A DNA stretch of 64,000 bases from NCBI GenBank assembly GCA_019454045.1, contig SKCR01033449.1, forward strand, positions 1 through 64,000, in the 5' to 3' direction. Within the stretch, counting starts at the first letter, position 1; every line of letters starts with the position of its first letter. Position numbers and translations under genes: made by a program. Below the pieces are notes generated by a model, which worked only from the letters and a program-made list of their open reading frames with translations, was not told the origin of the DNA and searched no databases. Below are positions 34,139 to 47,214 of the stretch, one piece after another. Origin of the DNA: Zanthoxylum bungeanum. Lineage: Eukaryota > Streptophyta > Magnoliopsida > Sapindales > Rutaceae.

Positions 34139-36051
34139 AAAAATTAGTTTCTGCCATCCTTCATACTCGGCAGTGGCAGTGAAATAGCCCACTGTTTTCT
34201 GCCATGGTTGGTCATTCGTCAAGCTCCAAGCTTCGTCAAACGATTCCAAGCTCATGGGTGGACTTCCCTATCACCTTTGCATGTCTCTCGGAGTGCTAGC
34301 TCTCATGATTTTTACCACAAAATCCCACTTATGCTTCCCATCTTCTCGGTTTTCTTGACAGAAACCAGTGAAGAAAATGGCCAAATGGCCGTGAGAGAGA
34401 GATGAGAATTTGGCTCCAAATTCGTGAGCCATGGAGAGAGAATGATGGATTTTTGTATTTCATTATTTGTTTTCCAAAAACAATAAAACATATACCATTT
34501 CCAATTTTCAAAAAGTCAAGGCAATAAAGTTTTGCCAACCACCACCATCAACTCACATCACTCAATCAATCGATTGTCACATCACTCAAAGTGACATGAT
34601 TTGACGCTTGATGTGACTGATGATTTGATGCTTGATTTGACTTGCGTACCGCACTTGAATTCGAAATGCGAATGCGCTCACAAACAATCCCGGGCTCGGG
34701 TTCGCTAATTCCAATTTAACGAATTTTTCGTTGCGACGTAATTAAATGATTATGCCTAGCGAAATCCTATTCACGTCGCTAACGAATTAATTCTAATTAA
34801 TTCGTTCGCCCGAATTAAAATCTAATTTTAATTCTGCTTCGAAATTAAATTTCGTTTAATATATCAATATATTAATTTATCGATTAATTCTAAAATAATC
34901 GTTATCTCTCTTTAAATGATATTTTATCCCAGATAAAATATCTCCGCAATTAATCCCAGATTAATTTTCTCTCTCATCTAATTAATCCCAGATTAATTAA
35001 AGTGCGAGTCATAAGTCATCGGTGAATCTTCGGGAAGCGACCCATGAGATCCCCGGATATGTTGGTAGTAAATTCGGTCGTCGGACTATCCGAACACGTA
35101 AGTACCTAGTACTACGCTTATACCGATTTACAAGACAAGGTTGGCTTCTAGCAAAGCGCCATGCCTACCCAATTCTCCAGAAATATCCTTACATAAATAT
35201 AAGGATCTATATCAGGCGTATTATACATAGTATTGCGTATTTCGATCCAGTATCGGATGATCACGTGCTATGCCTGGGGCTGGAATTGTGTCTGCCCCTT
35301 ACGAAGCACATATCAGATGTCTGGTAACTAGTCTCTATAATCGGATAAATATGACCTTGTCATTTTATCCCGATGACTGCAGTAATAAGAGTACTAGTAT
35401 CGTATCCTACGTGACCATCATCTCCATATGACTGGAGTGACACTTCCGTCTTGATATCACACCCAACACACTACGATTCTTGATATACCCAGAAGAGGCG
35501 TACACAGAAACCGGTTAAAGCCCTGGACGACCGAAACCAAAGTATATTGATTGTCGCAAGTATTAGCGGTGCAAGTCTCAGGTTAAGACCAAATACACCT
35601 ACCCTGATTTCGGTCTTCCATAGACACATAGTCATACTACCAATGGAATTCCGAGGGGGTCTATCCAGAGCGAAGCTGTTTCCCGTACCATCGGTAAAAC
35701 ACAACCTCCTATTACACTTGCATGAGTATCTTATACCCAAATATATGAGAACTATGTCGTTGTGCCCTCATAATGCGCACAAGTGTAATACTAGTCTTTT
35801 ACGCATTTATCGATGTCCAATCTCGACAATTCTCTTACTAGGGATATTTAATGATTTATCCTTCGTGGACTGATATTGTCTCATATCATTCTCAATCCAG
35901 GAACAAATCATAAGGACCTCCTATCATTTATACATCTTGGTGATCTAATCACAAATGATAAGAGAGCAATCTCCTTTGTCACATAGTTAATTTGTACAAC
36001 AACATCGTGATCTGTACAAATAATGACGCTATAGGTCATAATTGTCCAACA
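34139..36051 (-). mobile_element. 3' LTR of C1, main part
   Basis: Resumes after Gyp-B and its second gcaac copy. Matches 41515-43204 of the other LTR until gatgtccaatctcg, then continues for 226 bp to ATTGTCCAACA. Open frames such as 35022-35327 and 35547-35873 also occur in the sister LTR and are chance frames. Confidence 0.9.
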
Positions 36052-36065
36052 ATCTCCCACTTGGC
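36052..36065 (-). other. Polypurine tract of C1
   Basis: The minus strand reads gccaagtgggagat directly before the LTR start TGTTGGACAATT, identical to the tract of C2 before 59550. Confidence 0.85.
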
Positions 36066-36149
36066 CTATAGCCAGTCACTCGAGTGTCTGACACCCGAAC
36101 TATGTATGGTTGGCTCAAATTGCTGAGAAAAGACTTTCGTTAGCGGATT

Positions 36150-39100
36150 TACATGATTATCATCTGATGCGATTTATTCGATCATCACATCGCCACGATG
36201 TATGATCCGAAAGAATCAGATGAATATCGAAGTATATATCTGGATCGTTGATGAGACCATTAATTCTTTATCCTGTGCTGAAGCCTAGCTCAGCTGCTAA
36301 CAGAACTATATCTAATCTAATTATATTTGTTATCGACCGAAATGGCTTCTATCACTGCCTCAGCTGCAGCAATAACCCGCATTTGTTGTTTATTCGGAAA
36401 CAATATCTTGCTTGAAAGATTTCCAGCTCACTGTACCGTTATTCAAACTGTATAGTACCGTTTGCGACTTTTAGTCATTTTATCGATTTGGAAACTTGCA
36501 ATGGTGATCCACGTCACTTCAAGTTTTCCTTCTCCATAGTTTAAGACAACATCTTTAGATCTCTAAGATACTAATGGATGTTCTTAATATCAATCCAGTG
36601 ACTATCACTTGGATTGGCCTGTTTGTGAATCCTTATGCTCAAAGCGTATGAGACACCAGGTTGTGTACATTTTTCAATGTATGATTTCTCGAAGAGTTAT
36701 AATGAAAGCCAAGCTTTCACCGATTATTTTATGGGAATACCATTTCCAAGAAATGACATATATTATCATTATTTATAGGACATTTATTGTCAGTGCGCTC
36801 CCACTAACCCTCTTATATACACAAGAATCATTTCATTTTGAATTAAATCATAAACCATTATGATTACATCAAAATGATAATTCTAAGAACCCAATGCTTG
36901 CTTCAATCCAAACATGGATCGAATAACCTGCAAACCTTGTTTGCTAGTTTTGGTTCGACAAAACCGACAGGACGTTGTAAACATCCTCCTAAAAGGTTTC
37001 CGTTTAAGGAAAGCGATTTTCCCGTACAGCTGCCATATTTCATAAATGAAACATGCAACATCAGCAACCATTATCCAATTGGATTTACCGTGGCAACAGG
37101 TTAAAGATTTCGTTGTAATCAACACAATTTTGATAAGGATACCTTTCGCTACAAGCCTAGCTTAGTACGTTGGTATGTTGCCATCTATGTATGTCTTCCT
37201 TGAAGACTTATATAGTACCAATAGGCACAATGTCTTTCGGTACATCAACTAGTATCCAAACATAGTTGATATACATGGAATCCATTTCGGATATCATGGC
37301 ACTTTTCCATAATGGGGAGTCGATACCTTGTATCACTTCCTCATACGTAGTCAGTTGGTATTCCTCAATAAGATTGACATCTTTATGAGGTGAGATCAGA
37401 AACCGATACCCTAGGTTGTTTTCTAAATCTCTCCAACTTACGCGGTTCTTGTGTATTCGAAGATTACTGGTAATAGTTTCATCCTTGATGAACTATTCAT
37501 GTTCCATTAAGATTCGGTGCCATGAATAGTATTACTCCGACTTTCATTGAGTTTTACTATCCTCCCACTAACCACTGCATATCGGTATTCCTCTTAGGAA
37601 AACCGCATGGCGAGCAACAATTAAAATTGTTCTCTTGTGAGTTGTATAAGTACTATACTTATGGTTTCCCTTGGATAACCTACAATTCGACACTTATCCG
37701 ATTTGGGTTTTAGTTTGGTATCATCCAAACATATGCCCAGCATTCCCAAATTTTCAGGAATGAGAAACCCGGTTTCTTTCATGTTCATATCTAATATGAA
37801 ATCTGTCAGACAGACATTTATGGAACCTTATTCTAAATAAGTTCTGCACTGTTTATGTGTATCCATTGAAGGAAATGGTAGCTCAGAGCGACTCATGATT
37901 AACCTTATCATGTCTAACAAAATTCGGTTAATCATGTTCGGACACACACCGTCAAATTGACGTGTTTCGGGAGGAATCCTCATTTGAAAAAATACTTTAC
38001 TCTTTCAAGTATATTAGAAACTTATTGCTTAAGTATTTTCCATTACGGTCTAACCGTGACGGTATAATACTTTAGCCGATCTGTCTATCTATTTCGTGTC
38101 GAAACTGTAAAAGGTTTCGATCTGTGTTCTTCAAAAGAAACACATAACCATAACGTGATGCCACATCTGTAAAGGTCACGAAATATTCATATCCACCTCT
38201 AGCCTAGCTAGATATGGGCCCACTTGCTTCACTATGAACTAGGGCTAACAGATCGGTGGCATTTGAACTTTTACCAAGTAAAGGTGTTTTAGACACTTTG
38301 CCCAATAAACTAGATTCGTAGACTTTATTTGAATGGATTCAAATCAGTCCGAGTACCCACTCTTCAAAAGTGTGGATATACGAGTCTTGTTTAATTGTGT
38401 CCTAGACAACAATGCCACATTAAGTTTATTCTGATCAAATCAGTTTGAGCTATTTGTTTGTCATGTTATACGTTCGAGATTTTATTTATATTCAAAATAT
38501 AAATACTGTTATTCACATCTAATGTGTTGATCTCAATATCATCTTTATATAATAAAACATTTTAGTGTTGTAGAATATAAAGGTATACCCGCAACGGGTT
38601 AAACCCCGATATAGAGATAATATTTCTAGTCAAACTAGTTACATTTTAAAAGTTTCCTAATTTAAGTACAGACCCGAAGGGTAGTCCCTAAATTCAGGTA
38701 TCTACGGTCAAAACAGCGACTTTCGTCCCGTTCTCAATACGCAGATTAATCTCAATAGATGTCAGTATCCTGCTCATAGCAGATTCTGAACATCAGTATA
38801 TATTCATGTATCACACTAAGTATTTAAAATCCAATTTTAATACTAGTAGTGAACATAATGTTGACAAACATATTTGAAGTCAGAGCCTTGCCCCGTCTTC
38901 AATTCCTTCATGTCTGCTTTGTCCATACGATAGTCACGCTTCCGCGATCCCGTTTGCCACATTTAGGCAGACATTTTGGGATATGTCATTTATCTTCCCA
39001 GAAGATTATAATGATTTTACCTTTGCCCTTTTTCAACACTCCAGAAGCCTTTGGCCTAGCCTTGGCCTTTTGGAATATCAAAGTAAGATGCGCCTTGCGC

Positions 39101-39200
39101 TACTTGCCTTATTGCAAATTTTGACTTTGTCTCCTTGAGAATAGTCATTAACTCTCCAAGAGTTATTATTGCAATTTTAGTACTTCTAAAATCTAAGTAT
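36150..39200 (-). pseudogene. Copia gag-pol of C1, heavily decayed
   Basis: The minus strand carries scattered Copia motifs in the order expected from its sister C2. A zinc-knuckle relic with CLPKCGKRD lies near 38940-38980, an RT segment with YEIWQLYGKIAFL and MFGLKQAL near 36890-37060, a broken YxDD region near 36720-36810, and RNase H relics near 36150-36480. Many stops and frameshifts break every domain. Relative to C2 the coordinates add up to about 95,520, so the structure is collinear in reverse. No product is possible. Confidence 0.75.
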
Positions 39201-41386
39201 AGATTTATGAAGATCCTTCAATTTCAGTATCATACTTTAAGGATCTAATCCTTAGTGCTGATTAAGAAATTAAGGAGTCTACTACGACAAGCTTAATGGA
39301 TTAAGCACTTAAGTTATCATCACATGAATCTTCCAAAGATCATGCTCTACTATTTGCTTAAGTCCGAGCTTAGGCCTAATATGTTATTTTATCAAATAAA
39401 GTAACTTATTAGTTTCCAGGACCATCCTGAAATTTTATTCCCAATTTGAAAAATTAAACCATTTAAATACATTTTTCCCTAGGATTATGTATTAAACGTC
39501 AATCTTTCAATTTTATCTTGATTCTAATAGTCCAACTATTTATTCAACGATTTAGGTACTATTTATTATAATGATTTCTATAGTCCAACTATTTAATCAA
39601 CGATAATTAATTAAATCAAATATATTGATTATTATAATCCAATTATATAATCAAATATAAATGAATAGTTTGAATACAATCCAACTGTTAATTAAAACAA
39701 CGTTTAAATATTAGTCCAACTAACATTTAATATTTTTGACGAATGATATTTGTTTGAGCGCATATGGCAAGTAATTAAACGAATATTGCAAATTCAATTC
39801 TTGCCTCCCAATATTTTTCGGCGAGCCTCTAACCCTCTGTCGAGTACTCGGGAAATCGTGTTTCCTAGCGGGCTAGGATCCCATTAAATATCACACAATC
39901 TTGACTTTGGCCAACAAATTGTATGATAATTAACTAGGTAGATCTCTAAGATCAATTGGATCCAATCCAATTCCTAGATCCAGTAGGGGGACATCCAAGT
40001 CCGTAACATATATCTTATATATGCCAATATATCCAATATATTGCCTAACCTTTTTCCTCTGAATCAACTAAGCCTTGGCTTTGGCACAACAAACTTAGTG
40101 ATCCCAGTTAAGCGTAACCCATTGACCATGGAAAGCTTCGTAATCAATGTCGATGGACAAGAAGTGGTATTGACTTTGGCCAACAAACCACAACTTGGAC
40201 AAGACACCGATATGGAACAAAGCTATCGTGATTCAAACACATCCTCGACGGACAAAGGCCTTGACTTTGGCCAACAAACCAATGTCAGTCTTAGATCTTG
40301 AGTAAGAATCACTCAATGGAAGGAAAAACGCTTAATTATCAAATTAATTAATCTGATAATTAGTGACCATCCAATGTTCAAACAACGATTTGATTTTGCG
40401 CGAGTCAAACTCGTTTTTGCGAATAAATACTCAAAGTAGGAATTCTCGAATTAAATTAAACTATAAAATTAAATCCAATTCAATTTGCATTTAATAATAA
40501 TTCGCTTATTTAATTACAAATTAAATATCACACTTTATTAATAAACCTTTACGATTTAAATTCCAAATTTAATCGTTACAGGTCTTAAAGCCCGATTAAT
40601 ATCCAATATTAATTTAATTAAAGTCCAATGGGCTTTTAATTAATTTCTTTAGGCGTGGACTTTTGTTCAACTCGGGTCAAACCCAATAACCAAAGTCCAA
40701 TCCGGGAGTTACCCATAAGCCTAGAAATCAATTTAGGCCCAATTAAATAATTAAGGTCCATTAGTCGCATTTGGACTTTTTGGAAGCGGTTTTGGGCCCA
40801 ATTGGATCCAACCAATTTAGCCTAAACCCAACTTGGTACAACCAAGCCCAATAACAACATTACAAGCCCAATTTCCAAAATTAACCTAATTCAATTAAAT
40901 TACAAAATCCAATTTCATAATTTAATTACCTAAAGTGTATTACACAATTAATTACCCAATTAACATTTCTAAAACATCAATTAGCCTAATTAATCATGCT
41001 CATTTACGTCAATTAGTGTCCAACACATTTTGTCAAAAAATCAAACCCATTTTTCATGCATAAGTCTTGGCAATTTGGGGATATTTATATCCGATTTGGT
41101 TTCAATCCAATTAAATCCACAATCGACATAAATCAACATTCCCGAATGATTTCCAACACATCCAATGATCAAAAAATCAAAAATCCAAGACTTTAGGGCT
41201 AGTTCATCATTCGGCCAAGCCATGATAAATTGGGAAAAATTATTCCAAACCACATTTAATCAATTTGATCTAATCAATCTACAATTAAACATGTATTAAG
41301 CATACTCAAACATCCAATTCATCCAAATCATGCTAAAAAATATTTTACCCAAATTTTAAACCCTAATCATTTTCATGTTCAACCTT
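39201..41386 (-). other. Leader and gag start region of C1, noncoding
   Basis: AT-rich, mirror of 53774-56340 in C2. It contains several copies of ttgactttggccaacaa (reverse of the leader motif) between about 39900 and 40280. The 86-codon plus-strand frame at 40041-40301 is antisense to the element. Confidence 0.6.
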
Positions 41387-41398
41387 GCTCTGATACCA
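41387..41398 (-). other. Primer binding site of C1
   Basis: Plus gctctgatacca, so the minus strand has tggtatcagagc, one base inside the 5' LTR; a perfect tRNA-Met type site. Confidence 0.92.
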
Positions 41399-41399
41399 T

Positions 41400-43204
41400 T
41401 GTTGGAATTTATTAAGCATCCTAAGATCATTAAACAAGCATGAAACAAGTGCGAATACAATGAGGGAGTTGTGGAATACTCACATCGATCGGTTGAGCGA
41501 TGCTAGAGGCAACAAAAATTCAGTTTCTGTCTTCCTTCATACTCGACAGTGGCAGTGAAACAGCCCACTGTTTTCGGCCATGGTTTGTCCTTCGTCAAGC
41601 TCCAAGCTTCGTCAAACGATTCCAAGCTCATGGGTGGACTTCCCTATCACCTTCGCATGTCTCTCGGAGTGCTAGCTTTCAGGATTTTTGCCATAAAATC
41701 CCACTTATGCTTCCCATCTTCTCGGTTTTCTTGACAGAAACCAGTGAAGAAAATGGCGAAATGGCTGTGAGAGAGAGAGGAGAATTTGGCTGCAAATTCG
41801 TGAGCCATGGAGAGAGAATGATGGATTTTTGTATTTCATTATTTGTTTTCCAAAAACAAATAAAACATATACCATTTCCACTTTTCAAAAAGTCAAGGCA
41901 ACAAAGTTTTGCCAACCACCACCATCAACTCACATCACTCAATCAATCAATTGTCACATCACTCAAAGTGACATGATTTGACGCTTGATGTGACTGATGA
42001 TTTGACGCTTGATTTGACTTGCGTCCCGCACTCGAATTCGAAATCCGAATGCGCTCGCAAACAATCCCGGGCTCGGGTTCGCTAATTCCAAATTAACGAA
42101 TTTTCCGTTACGACGTAATCAAATGATTATGCCTAGCGAAATCATTATTCACGTCGCTAACGAATTAATTCTAAATTAATTTGTTCGCTCGAATAAAATC
42201 TAATTTTAATTCCGCGTCGAAATCCAATTTCGTTTAATATATCAAATATATTAATTTATCGATTAATTCCAAATTAATCGTTATCTCTCTTTAAATGATA
42301 TTTTATCCCAGATAAAATATCTCCGCAATTAATCCCAGATTAATTTTCTCTCTCATCTAATTAATCCCAGATTAGTTAAAGTGTGAGTCATACGTCAACA
42401 GTGAATCTTCGGGAAGCGACCCATGAGATCCCCGGATATGTTGGCAGTAAATTCGGTCGTCAGACTTTCCGAACACGTAAGTACCTAGTACTACGCTTAT
42501 ACCGATTTACAAGACAAGGTTGGCTTCTAGCAAAACGCCATGCCTACCCAATTCTCCAGAAATATCCTTACAGGAATATAAGGATCTATATCAGGCGTAG
42601 TATACGTAGTATTGCATATTTCGATCCAGTATCGGATGATCACGTGCTAGGCCTAGGGTTAGAATTGTGTATGCCCCGTACGAAGCACATATCGGATGTC
42701 TGGTAACTAGTCTCTATAATCGGATAAACATGACCTTGTCATTTTATCCCGATGACTGCAGGACATAAGAGTACTAGTATCGTATCCTACGTGACCATCA
42801 TCTCCATATGACTGGAGTGACACTCAATCTTGACATCACACCCAACACACTACGATTCTCGATATACCCAGAAGAGGCGTACACAGAAATCGGTTAAAGC
42901 CCTGGACGACCAAAACCAAAGTATATTGATTATCGTATGTATAAGCGGTGCAAGTCTCAGGTTAAGACCAAATACACCTACTCTGATTTCGGACTTCCAT
43001 AGACACATAGTCATACTACCAATGAAATTCCGAGGGGGTCTATCCAGAGCGAAGCTGTTTCCCGTACCATCGGTAAAACACAACCTCCTATTACACTTGC
43101 ATGAGTATCCTATACCCAAATATATGAGAACTATGCCGTTATGCCCTCACAACGCGCACAAGTGTAATACTAGTCTTTTACGCATTTATAGATGTCCAAT
43201 CTCG
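41400..43204 (-). mobile_element. 5' LTR of C1, outer end deleted
   Basis: Starts (plus) TGTTGGAATTTATTAAGC and matches the 3' LTR up to gatgtccaatctcg at 43204. At 43205 the sequence switches to plus-oriented C2 LTR. Confidence 0.9.
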
Positions 43205-44258
43205 GTAGAAGCCAACCATGTCTTGTAAATCGGTAAGAGCGTGGTAGTAGGTACGCACATATTCAGATATTCCGATAACCGGATTTACTGCCAACATATC
43301 CAGAGATCTCATGGGTCGCTTCCCGAAGATTCACCGATGACGTATGATTCAAACATAATTAATCTGGGATTAATTATGAGAGAGAGAAAATTAATCTAGG
43401 ATTAATTACGGAGAAATTTTATTTGGGATAAAATACTATTAGAAGAGAGAGACCGATTATTTTGGAATTAATCGATAAAATAATATATTTGATATATTAA
43501 ACGAAAATAGATTTCGACGCGAAATTAAAATTAGATTTTAATTGGGGCAAACGAAATAATTTAGAATTAATTCACGAGCGGCGTGAATCGTAATTTTGCT
43601 AGGCATAATTATTTAATTAAATTTGATTTAATTACGTCGCAAAGGAAAATTTGTTAATTCGGAATTAGCGAACCCGAGCCCGGGATATGTTGCGGGCCCA
43701 CTCGGATTTTGAATCAAGTGGGGCCCATATGTCACATCACATGTCACATCACTAGTCATTCATTCAACTTTTTGGTGATGGAAGTTAGTGAATGAAATCA
43801 TGGTAACTTGTTTTACACACAAGTTGAAAGGTGATTGACTTTATACCAACTTTGGTATATCTTTTATTTTAATTTTGGAAATCAAAATAAGTCATTTTTA
43901 CTCATCTCTCTTTTCTCCCATCTCTCACGCCCAAACTCCTTTCTTCTCAAAAGTTTGGCTTGGCCGAATTTAACAAGGGACAATGTGAAAATTGTGGCAA
44001 TATTTTCTAGATGTTAGCACATCCAATGAGTCTTACAAAGGTGATAGGGAAACATATCCATGAGTTTGGAATTCAAGGAGATGCTTGGAAGCTTTACATA
44101 CATCAAAGGGGAGCTTGGAGCACAACACAAAGGCTTGGAATTTTTGTTATCTCCTACATCCAAAACTAATCAAAGTGAGTATTTTCCGCATTCTTACTTT
44201 TTTGTATTCACATGATTTCTTGCGTAATTGATCTTGGTTTGACCTAGAAAATCCAACA
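43205..44258 (+). mobile_element. 5' LTR of C2, distal part
   Basis: From tagaagccaaccatgtcttg it matches 60442-61442 of the 3' LTR, ending AAAATCCAACA. It carries a 52-bp stretch near 43925-43975 that the 3' LTR lacks. Confidence 0.9.
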
Positions 44259-44259
44259 A

Positions 44260-44271
44260 TGGTATCAGAGC
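44260..44271 (+). other. Primer binding site of C2
   Basis: tggtatcagagc, one base behind the LTR end; perfect tRNA-Met type site. Confidence 0.93.
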
Positions 44272-45033
44272 TATAATGAGCATGAAATTGAATTTAGGGT
44301 TCTTAAACTTTAATTTGGGATTTTGTGATTTGAGCAAGATTTCTTCAAATTGATTGGTTGGGTATGTGTAGGCACTGCATTTTTGCATATAATTCCCCAT
44401 GATGAGTCTCATTTGGAGGTACTAACTTTTAAGTCACGGAAGTCACGAGAAACGGACGTCGGAAGGGGAAATTCAGAATAAGTACGTCATCAGATTCATT
44501 TCACAAGTTCACTGTTTTTGTTCGTGCTGCGTTCGTTACTTCGTTGAACGTCAAATAGATTGCGGGCGTTCGTGCCGCGTTGAGGAGGCGTTCGAACGGT
44601 GTCGGTAATTCTGGTTTTGCTGCTAGCCTCACACCCAAGCCCAATTAACCCACCAAAGCCCATAAAACACATCCCAATTAATAAAACATATTTAAAACAC
44701 ATGGGAAATTAAATTAAATCTTAATTAAATTAAACATTGAATTAAATAAAATATTTAAACCATTTACCAATTAAATAAAACATAAAATATAATCATACCT
44801 AATTAAGACAAATCAAATATATTAACTTCCTAACTAAACAAAATCACATACTAAATTAAAAAGATGTCATGCCTAATTAAAATCAATCATAACCAATTAA
44901 AAATATTGTATTCCTAATCTAAACCAAATTTGTCCCCCATCAAATCCCTTGTTTCCTTGTCCAACACCAAATCAAATCCTCCCTTTAATGCCAAATCCCT
45001 TCCTTGTGAGACAAGGTGAAGCCCTAGCCATTC

Positions 45034-45042
45034 TCTATATAA
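45034..45042 (+). promoter_or_regulatory. TATA box in the Gyp-A LTR
   Basis: ctatataaa is followed at a usual distance by a CA-rich stretch that may be the RNA start region; the same occurs in the 3' LTR at 51617-51625. It probably drives the element transcript. Confidence 0.6.
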
Positions 45043-46239
45043 ACAACACCTCTCCAAGGCATTCCCCTCCCCTAGTGCACGCCCATTACAAAAAAAGAAG
45101 CAAAGAATTTCCAACCCCTTTCCCCTAGCTCATTCACACAAGAAACACCCAAGCTCATACACACAACTCACACGAAAATCACAACACCCACAAGAAACAC
45201 CCAAAGCTTATTGACACAACTCTCCCTCACTCTCAATAATCGAAGATCACAAACCAAAGAACCCTCATTGCCTTGACCAAAACACATCCCGAACAGCCCT
45301 TTACCTCATCAAAACAGCCCCCGAACCACACCATAACACCACCGAAAATCACACCCAAAACAGTAGCCAAAACATCCCAAGAACAGTAACTAAAATACAG
45401 CAGCAGAACAGTAGCAAAACGGCAGCGAATCGGAGTCAAAAGCAGCAGCAAAAGACGGAGAACAACGACTCAAACGTGAGAGGTGAGACAACGACGAGAG
45501 AGCAGTGAACCAGTGAACCGGAAGAGTTGCGGAGCATCCACCCTTCCGACGATCGTGTGCCGTACATCCGAGAGGTGATTTAAAAGGTTAAACCTGAGGG
45601 TACTTTTCACACTCATCTTTATTTGATTTTTGTTATTTATCTTGATCGTATTTTAATTATTTGTTGAATCTTGTTTGTATATGATGTGTGTTGTGGGTAT
45701 TGGATGAATGGAAAAGTGTCGTCTCTTGTGGTATATAGGATGGAAACCCGGACATAAATTTCATAGCCGATTCCGAATGGACGGTAGTATGATCTGTACT
45801 CGGGATACAACTCCACGTACCACTTGAGTAAACGGAACACTCTTTTGTTTTATGTTGCTTCAGTTTATTTATTTTTCGTTATTTGAATTCTGCATGTTAC
45901 TTTTGTATGTGTGATACAACCGAGCGCATGGGCTTAGTAAGTCGGATTAAAGGTCCCCTATTTGGAGGGGTTAAAATCCTTTACCACGATGCTTTGCCGC
46001 GCCGGTTGATGTGTGTTCGGTTGAATGCAAGATATGTTCAATCGGATATACTAAGTTTGATATGATTGTCTTTATTTTTATATGCATTGAGATAAGCGCA
46101 TGGGCTTAGTAAGTGTGATGAAAGGTCCTCTAATTGAAGAGGTTAAAATCCTTTGCCACGATGCTTCGCCGCGGCTCGTATTTCGCTATTTGCTTTTTTA
46201 TGTATGTATTGCATCACATTTTGTGCATCAGGTCAGTTC

Positions 46240-46640
46240 CCGTTCGAACGCGTTATCAAACACTATACGAACGCGACCCTTCTATTTTCCGTTCGAACGC
46301 ATTTTACAAACTCTACTCGAACGCGCATGCATTTTGTTTCATCAGGTATGGATCCGTTTGAATGCGTTATCGAACGCTATACGAACGCGAACCTTCTGTT
46401 TCCCATTCGAACGTGTTTTACAAACGCTACGCGAACGCACACGCACTTTCTTAGTCTTAGCATCCATCGGGTCTGGTTCCGTTTGAACGCGTTCTCGAAC
46501 GCTACACGAACGCATACGTACTTTCTTAGTCTTATCATGCATCAGGTCTGGTTCTGTTCGATCGCGTTCTCAAATGCTATATGAACGTGAACCTTCTGTT
46601 TACCGTTCGAACGCGTTTACGAACGTTACACGAACACGCA
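46240..46640 (+). repeat. Cluster of palindromic gttcgaacgcgtt words in the LTR
   Basis: About seven copies of a diverged unit: cgttcgaacgcgtt, a short gap, then aacgctayrcgaacgcg and a tail such as ttcttagtcttagca or accttctgtttcc. The 3' LTR has the same cluster at 52810-53220, often better preserved. Long open frames here are a by-product. ttcgaa and aacgcgtt are self-complementary, so the RNA could fold into several hairpins. Confidence 0.8.
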
Positions 46641-47194
46641 CACACTGAACTGAGTCTGTCTCATCATATTCATGCATAATTGCCTCTTGGTTGATCTTTC
46701 TTGTGTTATGTAGCCAATCATATTATTTGTATTCCTGCATTTATCCATTCTATGTGTTCTTGGGATGATATTCAAGCATGATTAGGCTGTTAGCATGTTA
46801 TTTGGTTAATATGTTCATGAGATAGTATTCAAGCATGAATAGGTTGTTCTTAGTTTTCCATATCATATGATTGAGAAATGTTCATGAGATTGCCATCAGA
46901 TGTTGCATGTTGTGATGAACTTGTTGATGTATGCATGTGAATTTAGAAGCATGATACTCTTGGAAATAAGTGTTACTTAAACTTGATTAAATTATTACAT
47001 AAATCCTTTCATTACAAGTGACATAAGTAAGGGACCATTCCGAACCCAACGGTTTGAGGTCTTCCCTTGCGAGGGGTGAGTGCGTCCTTAAATCTTTGTC
47101 CCGGTTCACACAGGGTGGCGACTCCATGTTATTTTGTACTTCCCAACTAGGCCGCGAGCCTAGAACAGCGTCGCCCAGGTTCTGTGTTCCCACA

Positions 47195-47214
47195 GTCTAG
47201 CGACTCCACTGGGG
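47195..47214 (+). other. Primer binding site region of Gyp-A
   Basis: gtctagcgactccactgggg directly behind the 5' LTR; one change from Gyp-B. The leader that follows (to 48220) is noncoding and similar to that of Gyp-B. Confidence 0.7.

Larger units (their letters stand above)
23259..36051 (-). mobile_element. 3' LTR of C1, split by Gyp-B (23259-23372 and 34139-36051)
   Basis: Runs from TGTTGGAATTTATTAACC to ATTGTCCAACA; about 2027 bp without Gyp-B. The intact site in the other LTR (41494-41520, gctagaggcaacaaaaatt) shows the pre-insertion state and confirms the Gyp-B borders. Confidence 0.92.
23259..43204 (-). mobile_element. Copia element C1 (same family as C2), minus strand, contains Gyp-B
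   Basis: 3' LTR 23259-36051 (split by Gyp-B), polypurine tract 36052-36065, decayed pol about 36150-39200, leader, primer site 41387-41398, 5' LTR 41400-43204. The 5' LTR lacks about 226 bp of its outer end compared with the 3' LTR, and C2's host LTR lacks about 302 bp at the same point, so a deletion removed the right border and its target duplication. Confidence 0.88.
44367..47194 (+). mobile_element. 5' LTR of Gyp-A (2828 bp)
   Basis: TGTAGGCACTGC to GTGTTCCCACA. Holds a TATA box, the 88-bp module (45730-45817) and a cluster of gttcgaacgcgtt words. Confidence 0.95.

Noticed and set aside
35022..35873. Plus-strand frames of about 100 codons (also 42383-43228)
   Set aside because: They lie in the C1 LTRs and recur in both; no known protein content.
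40041..40301. 86-codon plus-strand frame
   Set aside because: Antisense to the C1 leader and built around the repeated ttgactttggccaacaa motif.
46100..46584. Frames of up to 143 codons in the Gyp-A LTR (also 52674-53227)
   Set aside because: Three frames are open at once because of the gttcgaacgcgtt repeats; the two LTR copies differ in frame content.
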